A program made the translations under genes and the position numbers. The notes beneath the pieces are model-generated. The model made no database searches. It had not been told where the DNA came from and was given only the letters and a program-made list of their open reading frames with translations. Below are positions 1 to 10,580 of a DNA stretch of 64,000 nt, piece by piece (the first letter of the stretch is position 1; each line of letters opens with the position of its first letter). The DNA comes from Sequoia sempervirens (Eukaryota > Streptophyta > Pinopsida > Cupressales > Cupressaceae): NCBI GenBank assembly GCA_007258455.2, contig VDFB02270651.1:695706694-695770693 (forward strand). Direction: 5' to 3'.

Positions 1-983
1 CCACCTTTCGAAGTGAGGTGGTAGGCCCTCTAAAATAAAGGTACACAATTGAAAGGAAGTACATTATTTTTTATCTCCTAGATCGTACAAAGTGCAAGGA
101 GAGAGAATACACAATTCCCTTACCTCACACTTGCATGGGGTTCATTTTAATTCCAAAATTCAAATTTGGGGGTGTTGTACAAGTGACAAAGAAATTATTT
201 TGATCCTCAATATTTCCAAGTGGCGTGAGAGGAGAGCATACACATTCAATGACAATTTGCAAACCACAAAACACAAAAGACACTTACAAATTTTAACCTT
301 TTGTTATGATTTGAAGACACTTGGATTCTTTTTATGCCAATGACATGTGATGCATGTTTATTTTAATACACATGAGTGAGATAATGCATTTTTTTGTTCA
401 TTTTAAACCTTTATGAATGAGAAATGCAAGTTTATTTTAACCTTATGATTTTGATGCAAGTTGTAGTTGTAGCAAAGAAAGCAAAAACTGACTATCCTAA
501 AGTAAGAAAATGAAAGCTTGATTTTTTTTTTGTTTCTAAAGAAATAATTGTTTGTGAATCTCCTTAGATCCAAAGTTGCACACTAAAAATAAATTTTTAG
601 AACAAAAAACCTAACCTACTTGAAAACCCAGAAGGAAAAACTCGAATAAAATTGAAAAAAAAAAAAATTACCTAACTAGGTGATTACATTGTTCAGGTCT
701 GAAAATACGTCGTGATAATGCATCATTCTAGAATAGTTTTTTCATAATTTCAAACCCCATTCTCTTGCCCATAGATGCATTTTTGTTTTCCACAGATGCA
801 TCATTCATTTTAAATCCAACTTCCTGCCAAGTAGTTGTGTCGTTCTTCTCAATAGTTGCATCATTTCTCTACAATTGTGTTGGTGTGTGTCTCAATTGAA
901 CTATTTCATACAAAAACATACAAAAATAAAAAGATAAGCCGTATGGATCCTAAAAAAAAAATTCTTCACGTTGGGTTCAACAA
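1..983 (-). other. Leader/internal remnant of minus-strand LTR element G
   Basis: AT-rich sequence with no convincing coding region; the 83-codon frame at 92-343 has no recognisable motif. By position it lies just inside the LTR at 984-1972 on the minus strand, so it would be the untranslated leader of that element. The minus strand directly after the LTR end (983 down to 964) reads TTGTTGAACCCAACGTGAAG, which occupies the primer-binding position. Poly-A and poly-T runs near 520 and 655 are simple sequence. Confidence 0.35.
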
Positions 984-1972
984 TGTAGGACTAGTTAAAA
1001 TCAATTAGCTTAGATTCTAGTGACAACCACAACACTACTAAGCCAAAACCCAATCCAAAACAAGAGAAAAAAATCAAAAAATAAGGAAAATGAAATCATC
1101 AAATGAAAGCACTCCCCATGTTTGAACTTGAATCACTTCCCTTGTCTCTCCTTACTCTTATTTTGCAAATATTCCCTCAGATTCTGTAGTTGAAATGTGC
1201 AAATACCTACAAATTGTAAGTAAGAAAGTTAGATATAAGTGGTTGTGAGGGAAAAAATGGAGGAAGGCTTCTTTTATAGATAGCCATTTGAATGGATGGT
1301 CAAGATCGAGCTTCTAAAAATATGCCAAGATCAACGGATGAGAAGACATACAACACAGGAAAGGGGAGGTTACAAAATAGATGGTCAATATAAAAAAGAG
1401 ACCAAAGGCAACCAATGACTCAGATTCAAAAATGAGATAGTGGAGGAAGAAAATGGAGGAATTAAAAATTGAAATATAATTAATTCACGAGAAGGAATCT
1501 TTGGACAAGTGGAGGCATAAATAATTTATTCAAATAATTTGTTTAAGAAAAAGGCAAGTGGGAGAAAATGGACATTTAATTACAATGATTTATGAAATAA
1601 ATTTAATTAAATAGGGAAAATGAATATGAGACATTAAATAATTAATTTAATTTAATTATTTAATGGAGAGAAGTGTCATTAGATAATTGAATAATTTCAA
1701 AAATTATTTAATTATAGAGGAATGGGAGATAGGACAATGAATAGAAAAATGATAATAATTATTATTATTTGACTATAGATGGATGATAAAAAGACAAATA
1801 ATTAAATAAATAATTATTTATTTAATTATTAAAGAAAGGGAGTATTAGCAACACAATTATTTTTATTTAATTGATCAAGATAGAATAAAGTTTAAGAAGT
1901 GAATTAATTAATTTAATTAATAGAGGAATATGATCAAGAATAATTAAATAATTAAAATTATTTAATTATGCA
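984..1972 (-). mobile_element. LTR of element G (Ty3/gypsy-like), minus strand
   Basis: Read on the minus strand this segment starts TGCATAATTAAATAA and ends CCTACA, so it has TG...CA ends. It is built like a retroelement LTR: a very AT-rich U3 full of AATTAAATAA-type words (about 1290-1972), a TATAAAAG box at 1278-1271, then a transcribed part ending at 984. The LTR of element C (17082-18452) has the same ends (TGCATA...CTACA) and the same kind of AT-rich U3, so the two are probably related. The segment abuts the pol remnant of element A at 1973, which suggests G inserted into A. The other end of G and its target-site duplication are outside the window. Confidence 0.55.
1271..1278 (-). promoter_or_regulatory. 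TATA box of element G LTR
   Basis: The minus strand reads CTATCTATAAAAGAAGCC, a good plant TATA box placed between an AT-rich U3 and a less biased downstream segment, as expected in an LTR promoter. Confidence 0.5.
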
Positions 1973-1975
1973 GAG

Positions 1976-2500
1976 ATGAAGACCAACAAAAATGACCTCA
2001 CAGGCTTAGGAAATTTTTTCAGTGTCCACTCCCTATGCATAAATAACACCACAGAGTATGAAGCTTTAATTGATGGATTACACACAACTTTAGCTCTTGG
2101 TGTTCCACACATTAAGATATTTGGTGACCCTCAAATGATTGTTAAGAAAATAAGTGTTTCATATCAAGCGAAACATGACAAGTTATCTAAGTATAAGGAT
2201 CATACAATGACTCTATTAGAATTCTTTGAATCATATACCATTGAAAACATACCGCAAAAGGATAATCAAAATGCAAATGCAATGGTAAGTGTTGCTTCCC
2301 TTGTATCTCCTAAAGATCCTTCTATTGAATTCACATCTATAGTCTATATCATTATAAAACCATCAAACTATGATAAGATCAAAGAAGTGTTATTAATCGA
2401 TATTGAAAACTATAGTGAATGGTACACAACAATATTCAACTACTTAAAAGAAGGTACCTTTCCTGAGCCAACAACTTGAAACACTAGAGCCCGTCTTCAA
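1976..2500 (+). pseudogene. Element A pol: archaeal-type RNase H and linker (broken)
   Basis: The 167-codon open segment contains NNTTEYEALIDGL near residues 23-35, the signature of the extra RNase H found in Tat-lineage Ty3/gypsy elements, and IPQKDNQNANAM near residues 92-103, matching the usual IPRxxNxxADA motif. The tail EWYTTIFNYLKEGTFPE is the linker that precedes integrase. Element B has the same segments at 11000-11450. The first part of the domain, including its YFDGS motif, is absent because the sequence is cut at the junction with element G. The initial ATG belongs to the junction and is not a real start. Confidence 0.8.
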
Positions 2501-2579
2501 AAACTCACATATAAATATATAATCCTTGCAGATTTTCTATATAGATGATCATTTGATGTTCTTTAACTTAGATGTCTTA

Positions 2580-3660
2580 AACAATTGGAGATCCCTATAG
2601 CCCTTGAGGAAGCCCATGCAGGTGCTTGTGGGGGATATTTTGGAGGAAGATTATTAGTTCAAAAGTTAATCCGTATAGGATATTACTGGAGACATATGGA
2701 ACAAAACTATTTTTCTCATGTTAAGAAATGTCATAAATGTCAAGAGAAACAACAATTTGATTCATGCTCTTTCTTTCAAGCTTCGTGCCCAAGTTCCTAT
2801 TTTTCCTTTCTTGGTTTGGGGTTTGGATCTTATTCAAAAGATATCACCACCTCTTCTGTTGGACATACATTTATAATTACTGGAATAGATTATTTCACAA
2901 AATGGGTAGACAATATCCCTCTTTGTTCCACAACCACTAATGCAATATTTTGTTTCATATTGGAACATATTATTTCTCACTTTGGTCTAAATTATGCATT
3001 GGTTTCAGACAATGGAACTACATTTAAAAACAATGATGTGAATAATTCTTTGGAAACCTTTTATATTTAATGTCATTTTTCAACACCATATTATCCACAA
3101 TAAAATGTTCAAGAAAATTCAACTAACAAAACTATTCAGAAAATCCTAAGGAAAACACTAAGTAAACACAAAAAAATTTGGCACACTCAATTAACTTATG
3201 CATTGTGGGCATATCATCCAAGTATTAGAACATCTATAGGAAACACTCCCTATAACCTTGTTTATGGTAGCAAGGTGATAATGTCTTTAGAGATAGAAAT
3301 CCCTTCACTGAGGATTGCTCTTAGAGGGCTTATCAATGAGACTACATATAAATAAAAAATGATTAGATCAACTTGAAATATTTGATGAACAACGTATTAA
3401 TGCTCTTGAGCATCTCCAAGATTATTCCAAATGAATGAAATGTAGTTATAATGATCATGTCATTCCTCATGATTTTAATAAAGGTGATTTGGTATTATAT
3501 GAGAATGAATTTAATGTCAATGATTTCTTGAATGAAAAAGGAAATTTCAGCCTGAATTGGCTAGGATCTTACATAATTAACAAAATTTATGGGTCTGGAG
3601 CATACACATTTAATAGAAATAGATGGTACACCTCTTAAAGATCCTATCAATGCCATGCAT
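2580..3660 (+). pseudogene. Element A pol: integrase (broken)
   Basis: Integrase would insert the element's cDNA into the host genome. The zinc-binding HHCC region is present (EAHAGACGGYFGG, then KKCHKCQ), but the second histidine is tyrosine here; element B keeps it (CGGHFGG). Between about 2755 and 2840 the frame is shifted, and the expected residues appear one frame over, so two compensating indels lie here. The catalytic core keeps both aspartates (GIDYFTKW, SDNGTTF). The glutamate region follows after in-frame stops at 3068 and 3101, as QENSTNKT. The open segment 3435-3638 is the C-terminal part (KGDLVLYENEF, KGNFSLNWLGSYII). Confidence 0.85.
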
Positions 3661-4015
3661 TTGCAATTGTACTATACATAACATCTCCCTTGAATAGTAT
3701 GTATATTAAAGTCGTGTTGATAGATTAAGTAAATAGTATTTTATATTTATCTCACATTGCTTCATTCTTGACAAACAATCTTTGTGTGTCTTGAATTATA
3801 GAGTAATTATTTAATGAGTTTGGATTATTACTTTAGTTTTGCATACTATTCAAATTCATCTTGTGTGTTGTGTTAGATTAGATCCTTATATTTATTTAAT
3901 GTTATAAAATTTAGATCATAGGTGCATTTAATTTAACATAGCATAGTAAATCATAAATTGTAGTATCTAATGTAAACTTAAATGGTTTTAATTGTAGGGT
4001 CTATACGAGATACTA
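3661..4015 (+). other. Spacer between element A pol and antisense ORF
   Basis: Non-coding. It matches 12620-12910 of element B through shared phrases such as CTCACATTGCTTC, TGTGTGTCTTGAAT and GTTGTGTTAGATTAGAT. The shared spacer supports common descent of A and B beyond pol. Confidence 0.6.
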
Positions 4016-4870
4016 GGGTATCATGAGGTAAATTTTCCATAGTATTGCATCACCCTCCAAGTGGTCAAATCTAGCCCTCTAGTGTAGTAAATCTCCATCC
4101 TACCATGATCATCTCAAAGGTTAACTGAAGGCCTATGGATAGCCCATGGCTACTATGGTCGAATACCCTATCAGCCTAGTACATGTGATGTGCTCAAAGA
4201 ACCATACTTGCAAGAGTGTAAAATGTACTATGTTGTCTAGCTCCTAGTAGATGAAGTGCCCTAGATTATAATATAAGTACACTAGTATACTATGACCCCA
4301 TGAATACATGGCCCGATGCTCCTCCATATCCCAGACAATGTGGACTAGTCCTCTATCTAAGTGTGCAACTCATCCATTAGGAACTAGTGCTAGTGTTGTA
4401 GTGACCATCCTAATGCACCTCAATACTGACAACTGCCCATATAGTAGCCATATGAGCTCAACGTGAGGTCTAATGATCATCTCTCAGATGGGATGACCTA
4501 GGAAATACTCAATATGCCCCTACATCTCCTCAAAAGACCACTTCTCTACTAAATGGGTGATCTTGCCCTATATAGGTAACCACAAGATATGGTGAATGTC
4601 CTCTAGTGTAATGGTCATCTCTCTTGTAGGGAGGTGAAAGGTTTATGTATTTGCATCCCACCTCTCTACTAGGGCCATAAGCATTGCATCATGGTACCTC
4701 ATGGGTGGCATGAGGTATACCCAAAACAATCTAGTATCATGTGAAATTAAAATCGCCTCCTCTAAAATTTGTGTGCTACTCTTGGAGGCAACAAAACTAT
4801 CTACCTCCTAGATGTTGTTGAGCTCAAGGAGGGACCTAAAGAATTGAAAGAAAAATAAATCCTAAATATA
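4016..4870 (-). pseudogene. Element A antisense ORF: plant mobile domain (PMD) protein, broken
   Basis: The minus strand encodes a degenerate PMD. From 4715 downward it reads MRYHDAMLMALVERWDANT, a stop, then TFHLP, the characteristic start of the aminotransferase-like plant mobile domain, followed by a region matching element B 14370-14900. Stops and frameshifts occur throughout. It is shorter than copy B: the C-terminal half (13100-14000 in B) is missing. PMD proteins include host MAIN/MAIL factors and many transposon-borne copies; Tat-lineage elements are known to carry an antisense ORF between pol and the 3' LTR, which is the position here. Confidence 0.7.
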
Positions 4871-4934
4871 CCCATTAAGTAATTAAAAGTACACTAAAGT
4901 TTCTCTAGGACATAGTTTGTGACTAACTTGGACA

Positions 4935-5065
4935 TATGTGCCATTTTTGGATGGGGGGTCTTGGACACTTTAGCCATTTTTGGACACCTAACAAAATAGG
5001 ACACTTTTCTCCCAAGTGGGATGCTTTATGACAAAAGAGGACCCTTTACAAATTTTTTGCTAGGG
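4935..5065. repeat. Degenerate GGACACTTT repeat array (copy A)
   Basis: About five imperfect units containing TTGGACACTTT, GGACACTTTTCTC or GGGATGCTTTATGAC lie between the PMD remnant and the tail. The same array, better preserved, is at 15222-15335 in element B. The unit is roughly 19-20 bp. Confidence 0.55.
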
Positions 5066-5733
5066 TCCCAAAGTAAAGATAAATTAGAGTACAATCCACT
5101 TATCGTATGTCATAGCTTGCCTCATACCACCTCGTCACACAAAATCTCAAGTCTCAAAGTTGTATGCTCGTTTGCTTGACAGCTTCAATCAATCTACACC
5201 AAGGAAAATTGTAAAAAGGTAAATGTCAAAATGATCTAACTTAAAGTGTCATTTTCATACTAAACAATATTAAAGAAAGCATATTTTATTCTAAGTAAAT
5301 TTTATTCAAATCAACATATTAGGGGATAGTGAACTTCGTGTTTGACTCCATTTGTTGTATTGAATTTGTAATTCAATCCTTGATCTAATCTAATATCTAT
5401 CAATATGTGGTGTTGTACTTCCAATACCCTATGATAGAACTAGTGTAATTCATTGAGGTTTCATGGCTACCTTGATTCCACCTCCATAAAGCAAATGTGA
5501 TCAATGGGGGAATACATCTACCCTTGAATTTGTTTCTTAGTAGATGTTTGATAAGGGGATTTTTGAACAACTAACAAATTGGTTTTGAAGGATGTGGATC
5601 CTAGCATTATGATTTTGTAAATGGCTACAATGGGGGCTTCATTCACCCTATTTTCAAATAAATCCATATGAGTATCCTTTTTATTGTTCAAGTTTATTTA
5701 GCTTGCATATTCATCTAGTGTCATATGGCTGCT
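5066..5733 (+). other. Element A 3' tail, non-coding
   Basis: No coding region seen. It matches 15345-16076 of element B, for example ATTGAATTTGTAATTCAATC against ATTGGATTTGTGACTTCACTC, and CATCTACCCTTGAATTTG against CATCTACCCTCGAATTTG. It leads into the polypurine tract. Confidence 0.5.
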
Positions 5734-5748
5734 AAAGTGGGGGCTAAA
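5734..5748 (+). other. Polypurine tract before the LTR
   Basis: AAAGTGGGGGCTAAA immediately precedes the LTR start TGTAGTGTAG. The equivalent in element B is at 16077-16091 (AAAGTGGGGGCTAGA) and, on the minus strand, in element D at 44709-44695 (AAAGTGAGAGCTAAA). This is the usual plus-strand primer position in Ty3/gypsy elements. Confidence 0.65.
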
Positions 5749-5760
5749 TGTAGTGTAGAA

Positions 5761-5995
5761 AATTTTACTCCTTTCTAAGTGAAAGTACAATTTTACACTT
5801 AGACATATTTTAGTGACCTTTCATTTATGCATTATTAAATCTCATTAATAGGCCCCTAATACCCTTTTGTAATGACAAAAATTATAATCCCTTCTTGGAG
5901 ATGGTACAATTTCTCATTTAATTTGGACCTATTTTAGTACCCTTGCATTAAATACCTTTTAAATCACCATTAATAGGCCCCTAAGACCCTTTATT
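5761..5995 (+). repeat. Near-duplicate U3 block (about 115 bp, two units)
   Basis: Both units contain an ACTCC/ATCCC start, GTACAATTT, a stretch reading GACATATTTTAGTGACC or GACCTATTTTAGTACCC, CATTAATAGGCCCCTAA and a purine-poor end. The B 3' LTR has one unit only (16091 onward), so unit number varies between LTR copies. Confidence 0.6.
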
Positions 5996-6081
5996 TTGGA
6001 TCTCAAGGATTATTTTGACTAAAAACTCAGCAAAATCATCAAAAGCATTAAAATTTCTAACCAACCCTGAAAAACTAGTGT

Positions 6082-6115
6082 GGGACTCATATGCCACCTT
6101 GGGTGTATGAGTCCC
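6082..6115. repeat. GGGACTCATATGCC hairpin in LTR
   Basis: GGGACTCATATGCC and GGTGTATGAGTCCC flank a six-base loop and form a 14-bp stem with two G-U pairs. It is followed at 6122-6157 by a second, weaker one (TGGGACCCATAGGC...GGCGTATGAGTCCCA). Further copies of this motif occur in the LTRs and leaders of this family across the window. Confidence 0.6.
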
Positions 6116-6263
6116 CCTAGGTGGGACCCATAGGCTAGAAGTGGCGTATGAGTCCCATTTGGCCTCTTTTTAGGGTTTGAGTGATAAATTCAAGTTTTTA
6201 GTTCAAATTTTTGGTTGATGTTAGTCTTTGAGATCTAAATAATGGTAAATTATGTGTAAGGCC

Positions 6264-6270
6264 TATATAA
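6264..6270 (+). promoter_or_regulatory. TATA box of the A/B LTR
   Basis: GGCCTATATAAGCAAG lies about 515 bp into the LTR and is the best core promoter candidate. The corresponding region is deleted from the B 3' LTR. Minus-strand relatives keep TATAAATA boxes at about 43985 (D) and 42638 (E). Confidence 0.5.
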
Positions 6271-6976
6271 GCAAGCTTCTAAGTCATTATTTTCAATCTA
6301 GAAGAGCAATTTCAAGATCTAGGCATTCACAAGCATTCAAGCATTCTTTCATAAGAGTATTCAAGAGAAAGTAGCAAGAAAATTTGAAGTCTTGGAGCAT
6401 CATTATTGTGTTTTTTCAAGTCTTCAAGCTCACTTTCATTTAAGACCTAGTATTGTGAAGGATTGATTATCATTTCCTATAGTGAATCATGATGGATTCT
6501 AGGTTGGGTAGATGCAACTAGCCATCAATCCAAGCCTAATGCATTGCTTCCTAAGTGATTCCATCCTCCATTATCACTCTAATTTCAGCCTAATGAAGGT
6601 ACATGTCTTATTGTGGCTTATTAGGGTGATTAGAGATCTCCCAAAGTGAGTCATTTATCATCATGTTTTTATCCATGCATGCCATTCTAGCACAATAGAA
6701 TAGGGTTACAATGCATTTTAGATTTCCTAATCTTAGATACACTTAATTTTAGGGTTTATGTTCACATTTACATTCAAGATCCTTTGTTTCTATCAAGGTT
6801 TAACTACCAAACTAGGGGTTTGACCAAGGAAAACCCACCAGTAGAAAATCGACACTATATTCTATTTTGCAAGTCTTTTTATAGGTTTAGATCCAAAAAT
6901 CTGATAGGGAAGGTAGAGCAGAGATTGCAGAGTTGATTAGAACTTTGAATTTCTAAAAAAAAGAAAAAGAAAAATA

Positions 6977-7124
6977 GGACTGATATGCTAGACGTGGTGT
7001 ATGAGTCCCACCACAAGAAAATTTCTAGATTTTTGAATATTTAGATTAAGCACCATCAAATTCTTATTCTTGTCCAGAAACTCTAGACTGGGACTAATAC
7101 GCTAGAAGTGGAGTATGAGTCCCA
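6977..7124. repeat. Two further GGGACT hairpins in LTR (6977-7009, 7089-7124)
   Basis: The first reads GGACTGATATGCTA with TGGTGTATGAGTCC; the second GGGACTAATACGC with GAGTATGAGTCCC. Both stems have one or two mismatches. Their counterparts in the B 3' LTR are at 16543-16575 and 16657-16689, about the same distance apart. Confidence 0.55.
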
Positions 7125-7503
7125 ATGTACCCTAAATCTAGCATTTTTAGCATTTCAAATCTTGTTTCATGCCTCTACATATTTCTAGGTGCACATTTCT
7201 AGTTTTTGTCAACTCTATGTTTTGATTTACACTCATTTCAAGGTCTTATATTAAATTTTTGCATATTATTAAGTTTCACAATTAGGTATTGTGTATTACT
7301 TTTCTTTCCAAGCCCTAGCTTGGTGGAGAAACCCTCTTTAGTCATTATTCATACCATAGGACACCCTTTAGTAGATCTCTTTCCTTCATTCCAATATTTG
7401 AGTGAGATCTCTAGGGTTTCCTTGAATGTAATAGTAGTGATATAGGACATCTCCCCTGTGCTTCATCTCCTAAAAGGTGGAGGACCCTATTTCCATCATT
7501 ACA

Positions 7504-7527
7504 TTTTGGTGAACCTACATTTAGAAC
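7504..7527 (+). other. Primer-binding site candidate of element B
   Basis: TTTTGGTGAACCTACATTTAGAAC directly follows the LTR end ACA. It begins TTTGGTG like the site of element C at 18453. The priming tRNA cannot be assigned by eye. Confidence 0.45.
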
Positions 7528-8585
7528 AACTTAATTTTGATTCGCAGTGCATCATCATCCTAGATAGATAGCTTGCATTAACATTGTGTTAGGTTTTGCA
7601 TTAGTGAAAGTGCATATAGGTACATTTTTTTGCATCTTGCATCATTGGATATCATTTGAATTCTACATTTGTACTTATTTTAGACATCATCCAAACCAAA
7701 AAGCATAACTTTCACTTATAATTTTTTGAAATCCTTGCAAAAACCCTAAACAGGGACTCATACACCCCTTTGAGCAATTTAGTCCCAGTACAGGTGGTTT
7801 TTCCTAATTTCTTGGTATTATGTGGTGACTGTTATTTAACATTCAAACCTCTAAAAATCCCTGTTTGGGACTCATATGCCCCTCTGGGTGATTTAGTCCC
7901 ATTTTAGATTTTAAACTGCATTTTACAACATTAAATTCTCCATTTCTATGTTTCTATTTGCTATTGTTAGTTACCTGTTTTAGTTTGCAGAGTTTCTATT
8001 ACATTCATTTCATTAGATCTAGCTTAGTTTATATTCATTTCAATTGTGGATATAATTCGATTACTATACTTTTTATTTTCAACATTAGTTCATAGTTCAA
8101 TTAGATTAGTAACATTTGACATTCATTAGAAAACAAAACAAAAGCACCAATAAACTGATGAGCCACTTGGAGAAAGCATAGTTATTTGAGTATGTCAAAT
8201 ATATTTTTCCAAGTTAACCTAACTATCAATCCTTTTAGTAGTGAGGAATTTGACATGTTAGATTAATCCCTTGAGGATTTCATCTCACAAAACTCATCCA
8301 CTAAGGCTCATTATGACAAACAAGAACTAAGAGAAGTTAACGTGATTCAACCTCAATGTATCCTCTACCCACCTTCACACAAACCTCAAACTCTAAACAA
8401 GCCCATTTTCACCCTTGAACCACCTAAGAATAATGTTTTGCAACAATCAAGTTATAATACCATTGCTCATACATATAATACTAGAAATAATCCACAACCA
8501 AAACAACCTTGACATCCTTACCTTTTCCTAACCTTGTCTTTCCCAATGTGTCTCGTTTTCCTTCAAAAAGTGGAGGATTATGATC
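7528..8585 (+). other. Element B leader; gag not found
   Basis: Non-coding apart from shadows. It holds two more GGGACTCATA hairpins (7753-7786 and 7867-7900, with weaker stems). No gag core resembling element C's (PKFDKYHGTG, WFSHLL, ALKQGKNESFASFL) is present, and the space before the protease is only about 1 kb, so gag seems deleted. Confidence 0.5.
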
Positions 8586-8589
8586 TTGT

Positions 8590-9330
8590 TGAACAACTTA
8601 AGAATACTCCCACAAAAAAATATCCCTATGGGATCTAATTCAAAGTTCACCTAGTTATCACACTATGCTTCAAACCACCTTACAACAAGTTGTGGTCTCC
8701 TCTAGTACAAATGCAAATGAAGTGGCAACTCTTATTCAAGGAATCAATGCGGTTAACATAGACTCTACTTTTCATCAACATGAGCTGACTCCTTTAGAAG
8801 TGAAAGAAAAATGATGCATTCATGATAATAGCAGCCTATGATAGGTGGGGAATAAAAATAACTCTTGTTGACAATGGCTCCATCCTTAATGTGTGTAGTG
8901 TGACTCTCTTGGATAAACTAGGTGTGGATAAATCAAGAATTCAACTTGATTCCTTTTTTATTCAAGGATTTGATAATATAGGAAAGCAACCACTTGGTGT
9001 AATTAATTTTCCTATTATAGTTGGGAAGGCTACCTTGCAAAATCCTATTCATGTCATGCCTGATAATCTCTCATACAATATTCTTTTAGGGAGACCTTGG
9101 ATTCATGAGATGCATATAGTTCTTTCAACTCTTCATCACATAATGAAGTATGTCTATAACAATAAAGTATACAAAATTGAAATAGACCGTAAGACTGAAA
9201 AGTTTCTTACAAGTTGGAAAAGGAATGACAAGTCCTCTAAACACACAAATCCCAACATCAAATATAGAACCTATGGAAGAAGAAAAACAAGAGATGGAAA
9301 TGGTGTCGAAGTTATTAGAAGATGATTGGG
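8590..9330 (+). pseudogene. Element B pol: pre-protease segment and aspartic protease
   Basis: The retropepsin would cut the polyprotein. The upstream segment contains ISLWDLIQSSPSYHTMLQTT (from 8620), a conserved Tat motif before the protease. A one-base shift near 8811 then leads into the 167-codon open segment 8822-9325. That segment holds the active site TLVDNGSILNVC at residues 15-26 (DNGS is normal for this lineage) and the flap-proximal YNILLGRPWIHEM followed by STLHHIMKYVY. The protein is thus protease-like over residues 1-115; the rest is linker. Translation of the linker continues in another frame from 9225 (EEEKQEMEMVSKLLEDD). Confidence 0.8.
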
Positions 9331-9599
9331 GTTCCTTAGAGTTCACAACATCATTTATGGGAGAATACATAATCACAAAGAATGAAGATGAAATACAAAA
9401 GCAACCAATGGCGATGTAAACACATAACTCAGAAGAAAACTCACAAGCATCTACCTCATCTACTCTAGAAGAAGATACAAATTATATAAAAAACTTTAAT
9501 GAGATAGATTATTAACAACTAATACAGAGAAGGGAGGCAACTTGTTTCCAATCACAATTTGACTACAGGACAAAAGATATAAAATATGAATCATAAGAT

Positions 9600-10580
9600 A
9601 GCATTATTAGTTATGGTTGAGATTGAAAAACTCATCGAGGCTTGTTTTATATGACCTATAGATTATTCTCCTTTGATCTCAAACATGGTCATAGTCGTGA
9701 AACCTGACAATCATATTAGGATGTGTAAAGACTTTCATGATCTAAATAAAGCATCCTTAAAGGATGATTTTACCCTTCCTAATATTTACATGATAGTTGA
9801 ATTGACTATAGGACATGCTTTTTTTTCATTCATGGATGGATTCTCTGGATATAATCAAATATTTATCAACCCTCAAGATCAATATTAAACAACATTCACT
9901 ACAGTTTGGGGAAAATTTTGTTGGGTAGTCATACATTTTGGATTAAAGAACATAAGTGCAACATATCAACAAGCTATGAAATTGATATTTGATGATTATA
10001 TACATAAGATATTGCAAGACTATGTTGATGAAATTCTAGCCAAATCTCTAACTCGACAAGACAATGTGAATATTCTTTGAAATATTTTTGAGAAAATGCA
10101 AAAATACAGCATGAGATTGAATCCAAAAAAAGTGTCTTTAGAGTAGATCATGGAAAAATTTTAGGTTTTATTGTATCTCACAAAGGCAGTGAGGTGGACA
10201 TGAAGAAAACTGATTCTATAGTTAACATGCTACCTCCAAGAAACATTTCCCAATTACGCACCTTACAAGGAATAATTTAGGCTATCGGTTGTTTTGTCGC
10301 ATCTCTAGCATACCAAATGTTACCTTTCACACATCTCCTTAAAAAATAGGTTTAGTTTAATTAGAATGATGATTGTAAGCATTCTTTTGAGAGTATGAAA
10401 GATTACCTCGCTACCCCACCCATGATACAACCCGCTATGCAAGACAAACCATTTATCCTTTATACAACAACATCGGCCCATGCTCTTGTAGTATTGTTGG
10501 CTCAACAAGATGAAAGTGGTAAGGAACATCCTATGTATTACATTAGCTAAACTCTAATTGATTATGAGACATGATACACA
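9600..10580 (+). pseudogene. Element B pol: reverse transcriptase (broken)
   Basis: The open segment 9673-9888 gives SNMVIVVKPDNHIRMCKDF, DLNKASLKDDFTLPNI and FMDGFSGYNQI, the fingers and first catalytic aspartate of Ty3/gypsy reverse transcriptase. After a stop the palm continues (FGLKNISATYQQAMKLIF). The usual YVDD active site reads YVDE here (about 10020-10031). Further frameshifts follow, with recognisable remnants such as RLNPKK and LRTLQG in shifted frames. Confidence 0.85.

Larger units (their letters stand above)
1973..5748 (+). mobile_element. Element A: 3' part of a Tat-lineage Ty3/gypsy retrotransposon
   Basis: It holds, in order, the end of the archaeal-type RNase H domain, integrase, a spacer, an antisense plant-mobile-domain remnant, a short GGACACTTT repeat array, a tail, and the polypurine tract at 5734-5748, followed by the LTR at 5749. 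Everything upstream of the RNase H is missing at the junction with element G. Its layout and much of its sequence match element B (10950-16091), so the two belong to one family. It is inactive: truncated, with stops and frameshifts throughout. Confidence 0.8.
5749..7503 (+). mobile_element. LTR shared by elements A (3') and B (5')
   Basis: It starts TGTAGTGTAG after a polypurine tract and ends CATCATTACA before a primer-site-like TTTTGGTGAACC, giving about 1,755 bp. It carries a TATA box at 6264, a near-duplicated block of about 115 bp in U3 (about 5761-5990) and four GGGACTCATA-type hairpins. Its 3' half aligns with the B 3' LTR at 16245-17072 (both end TAAAAGGTGGAG.ACCCTATTT). Related copies lie on the minus strand at 42946-44694. 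One LTR between two pol regions implies recombination between elements, or a tandem derived from one element. Confidence 0.75.

Noticed and set aside
6082..7900. Recurring palindromic units considered as a CRISPR array
   Set aside because: Spacing is irregular, units are diverged, and the context is a plant retrotransposon LTR.
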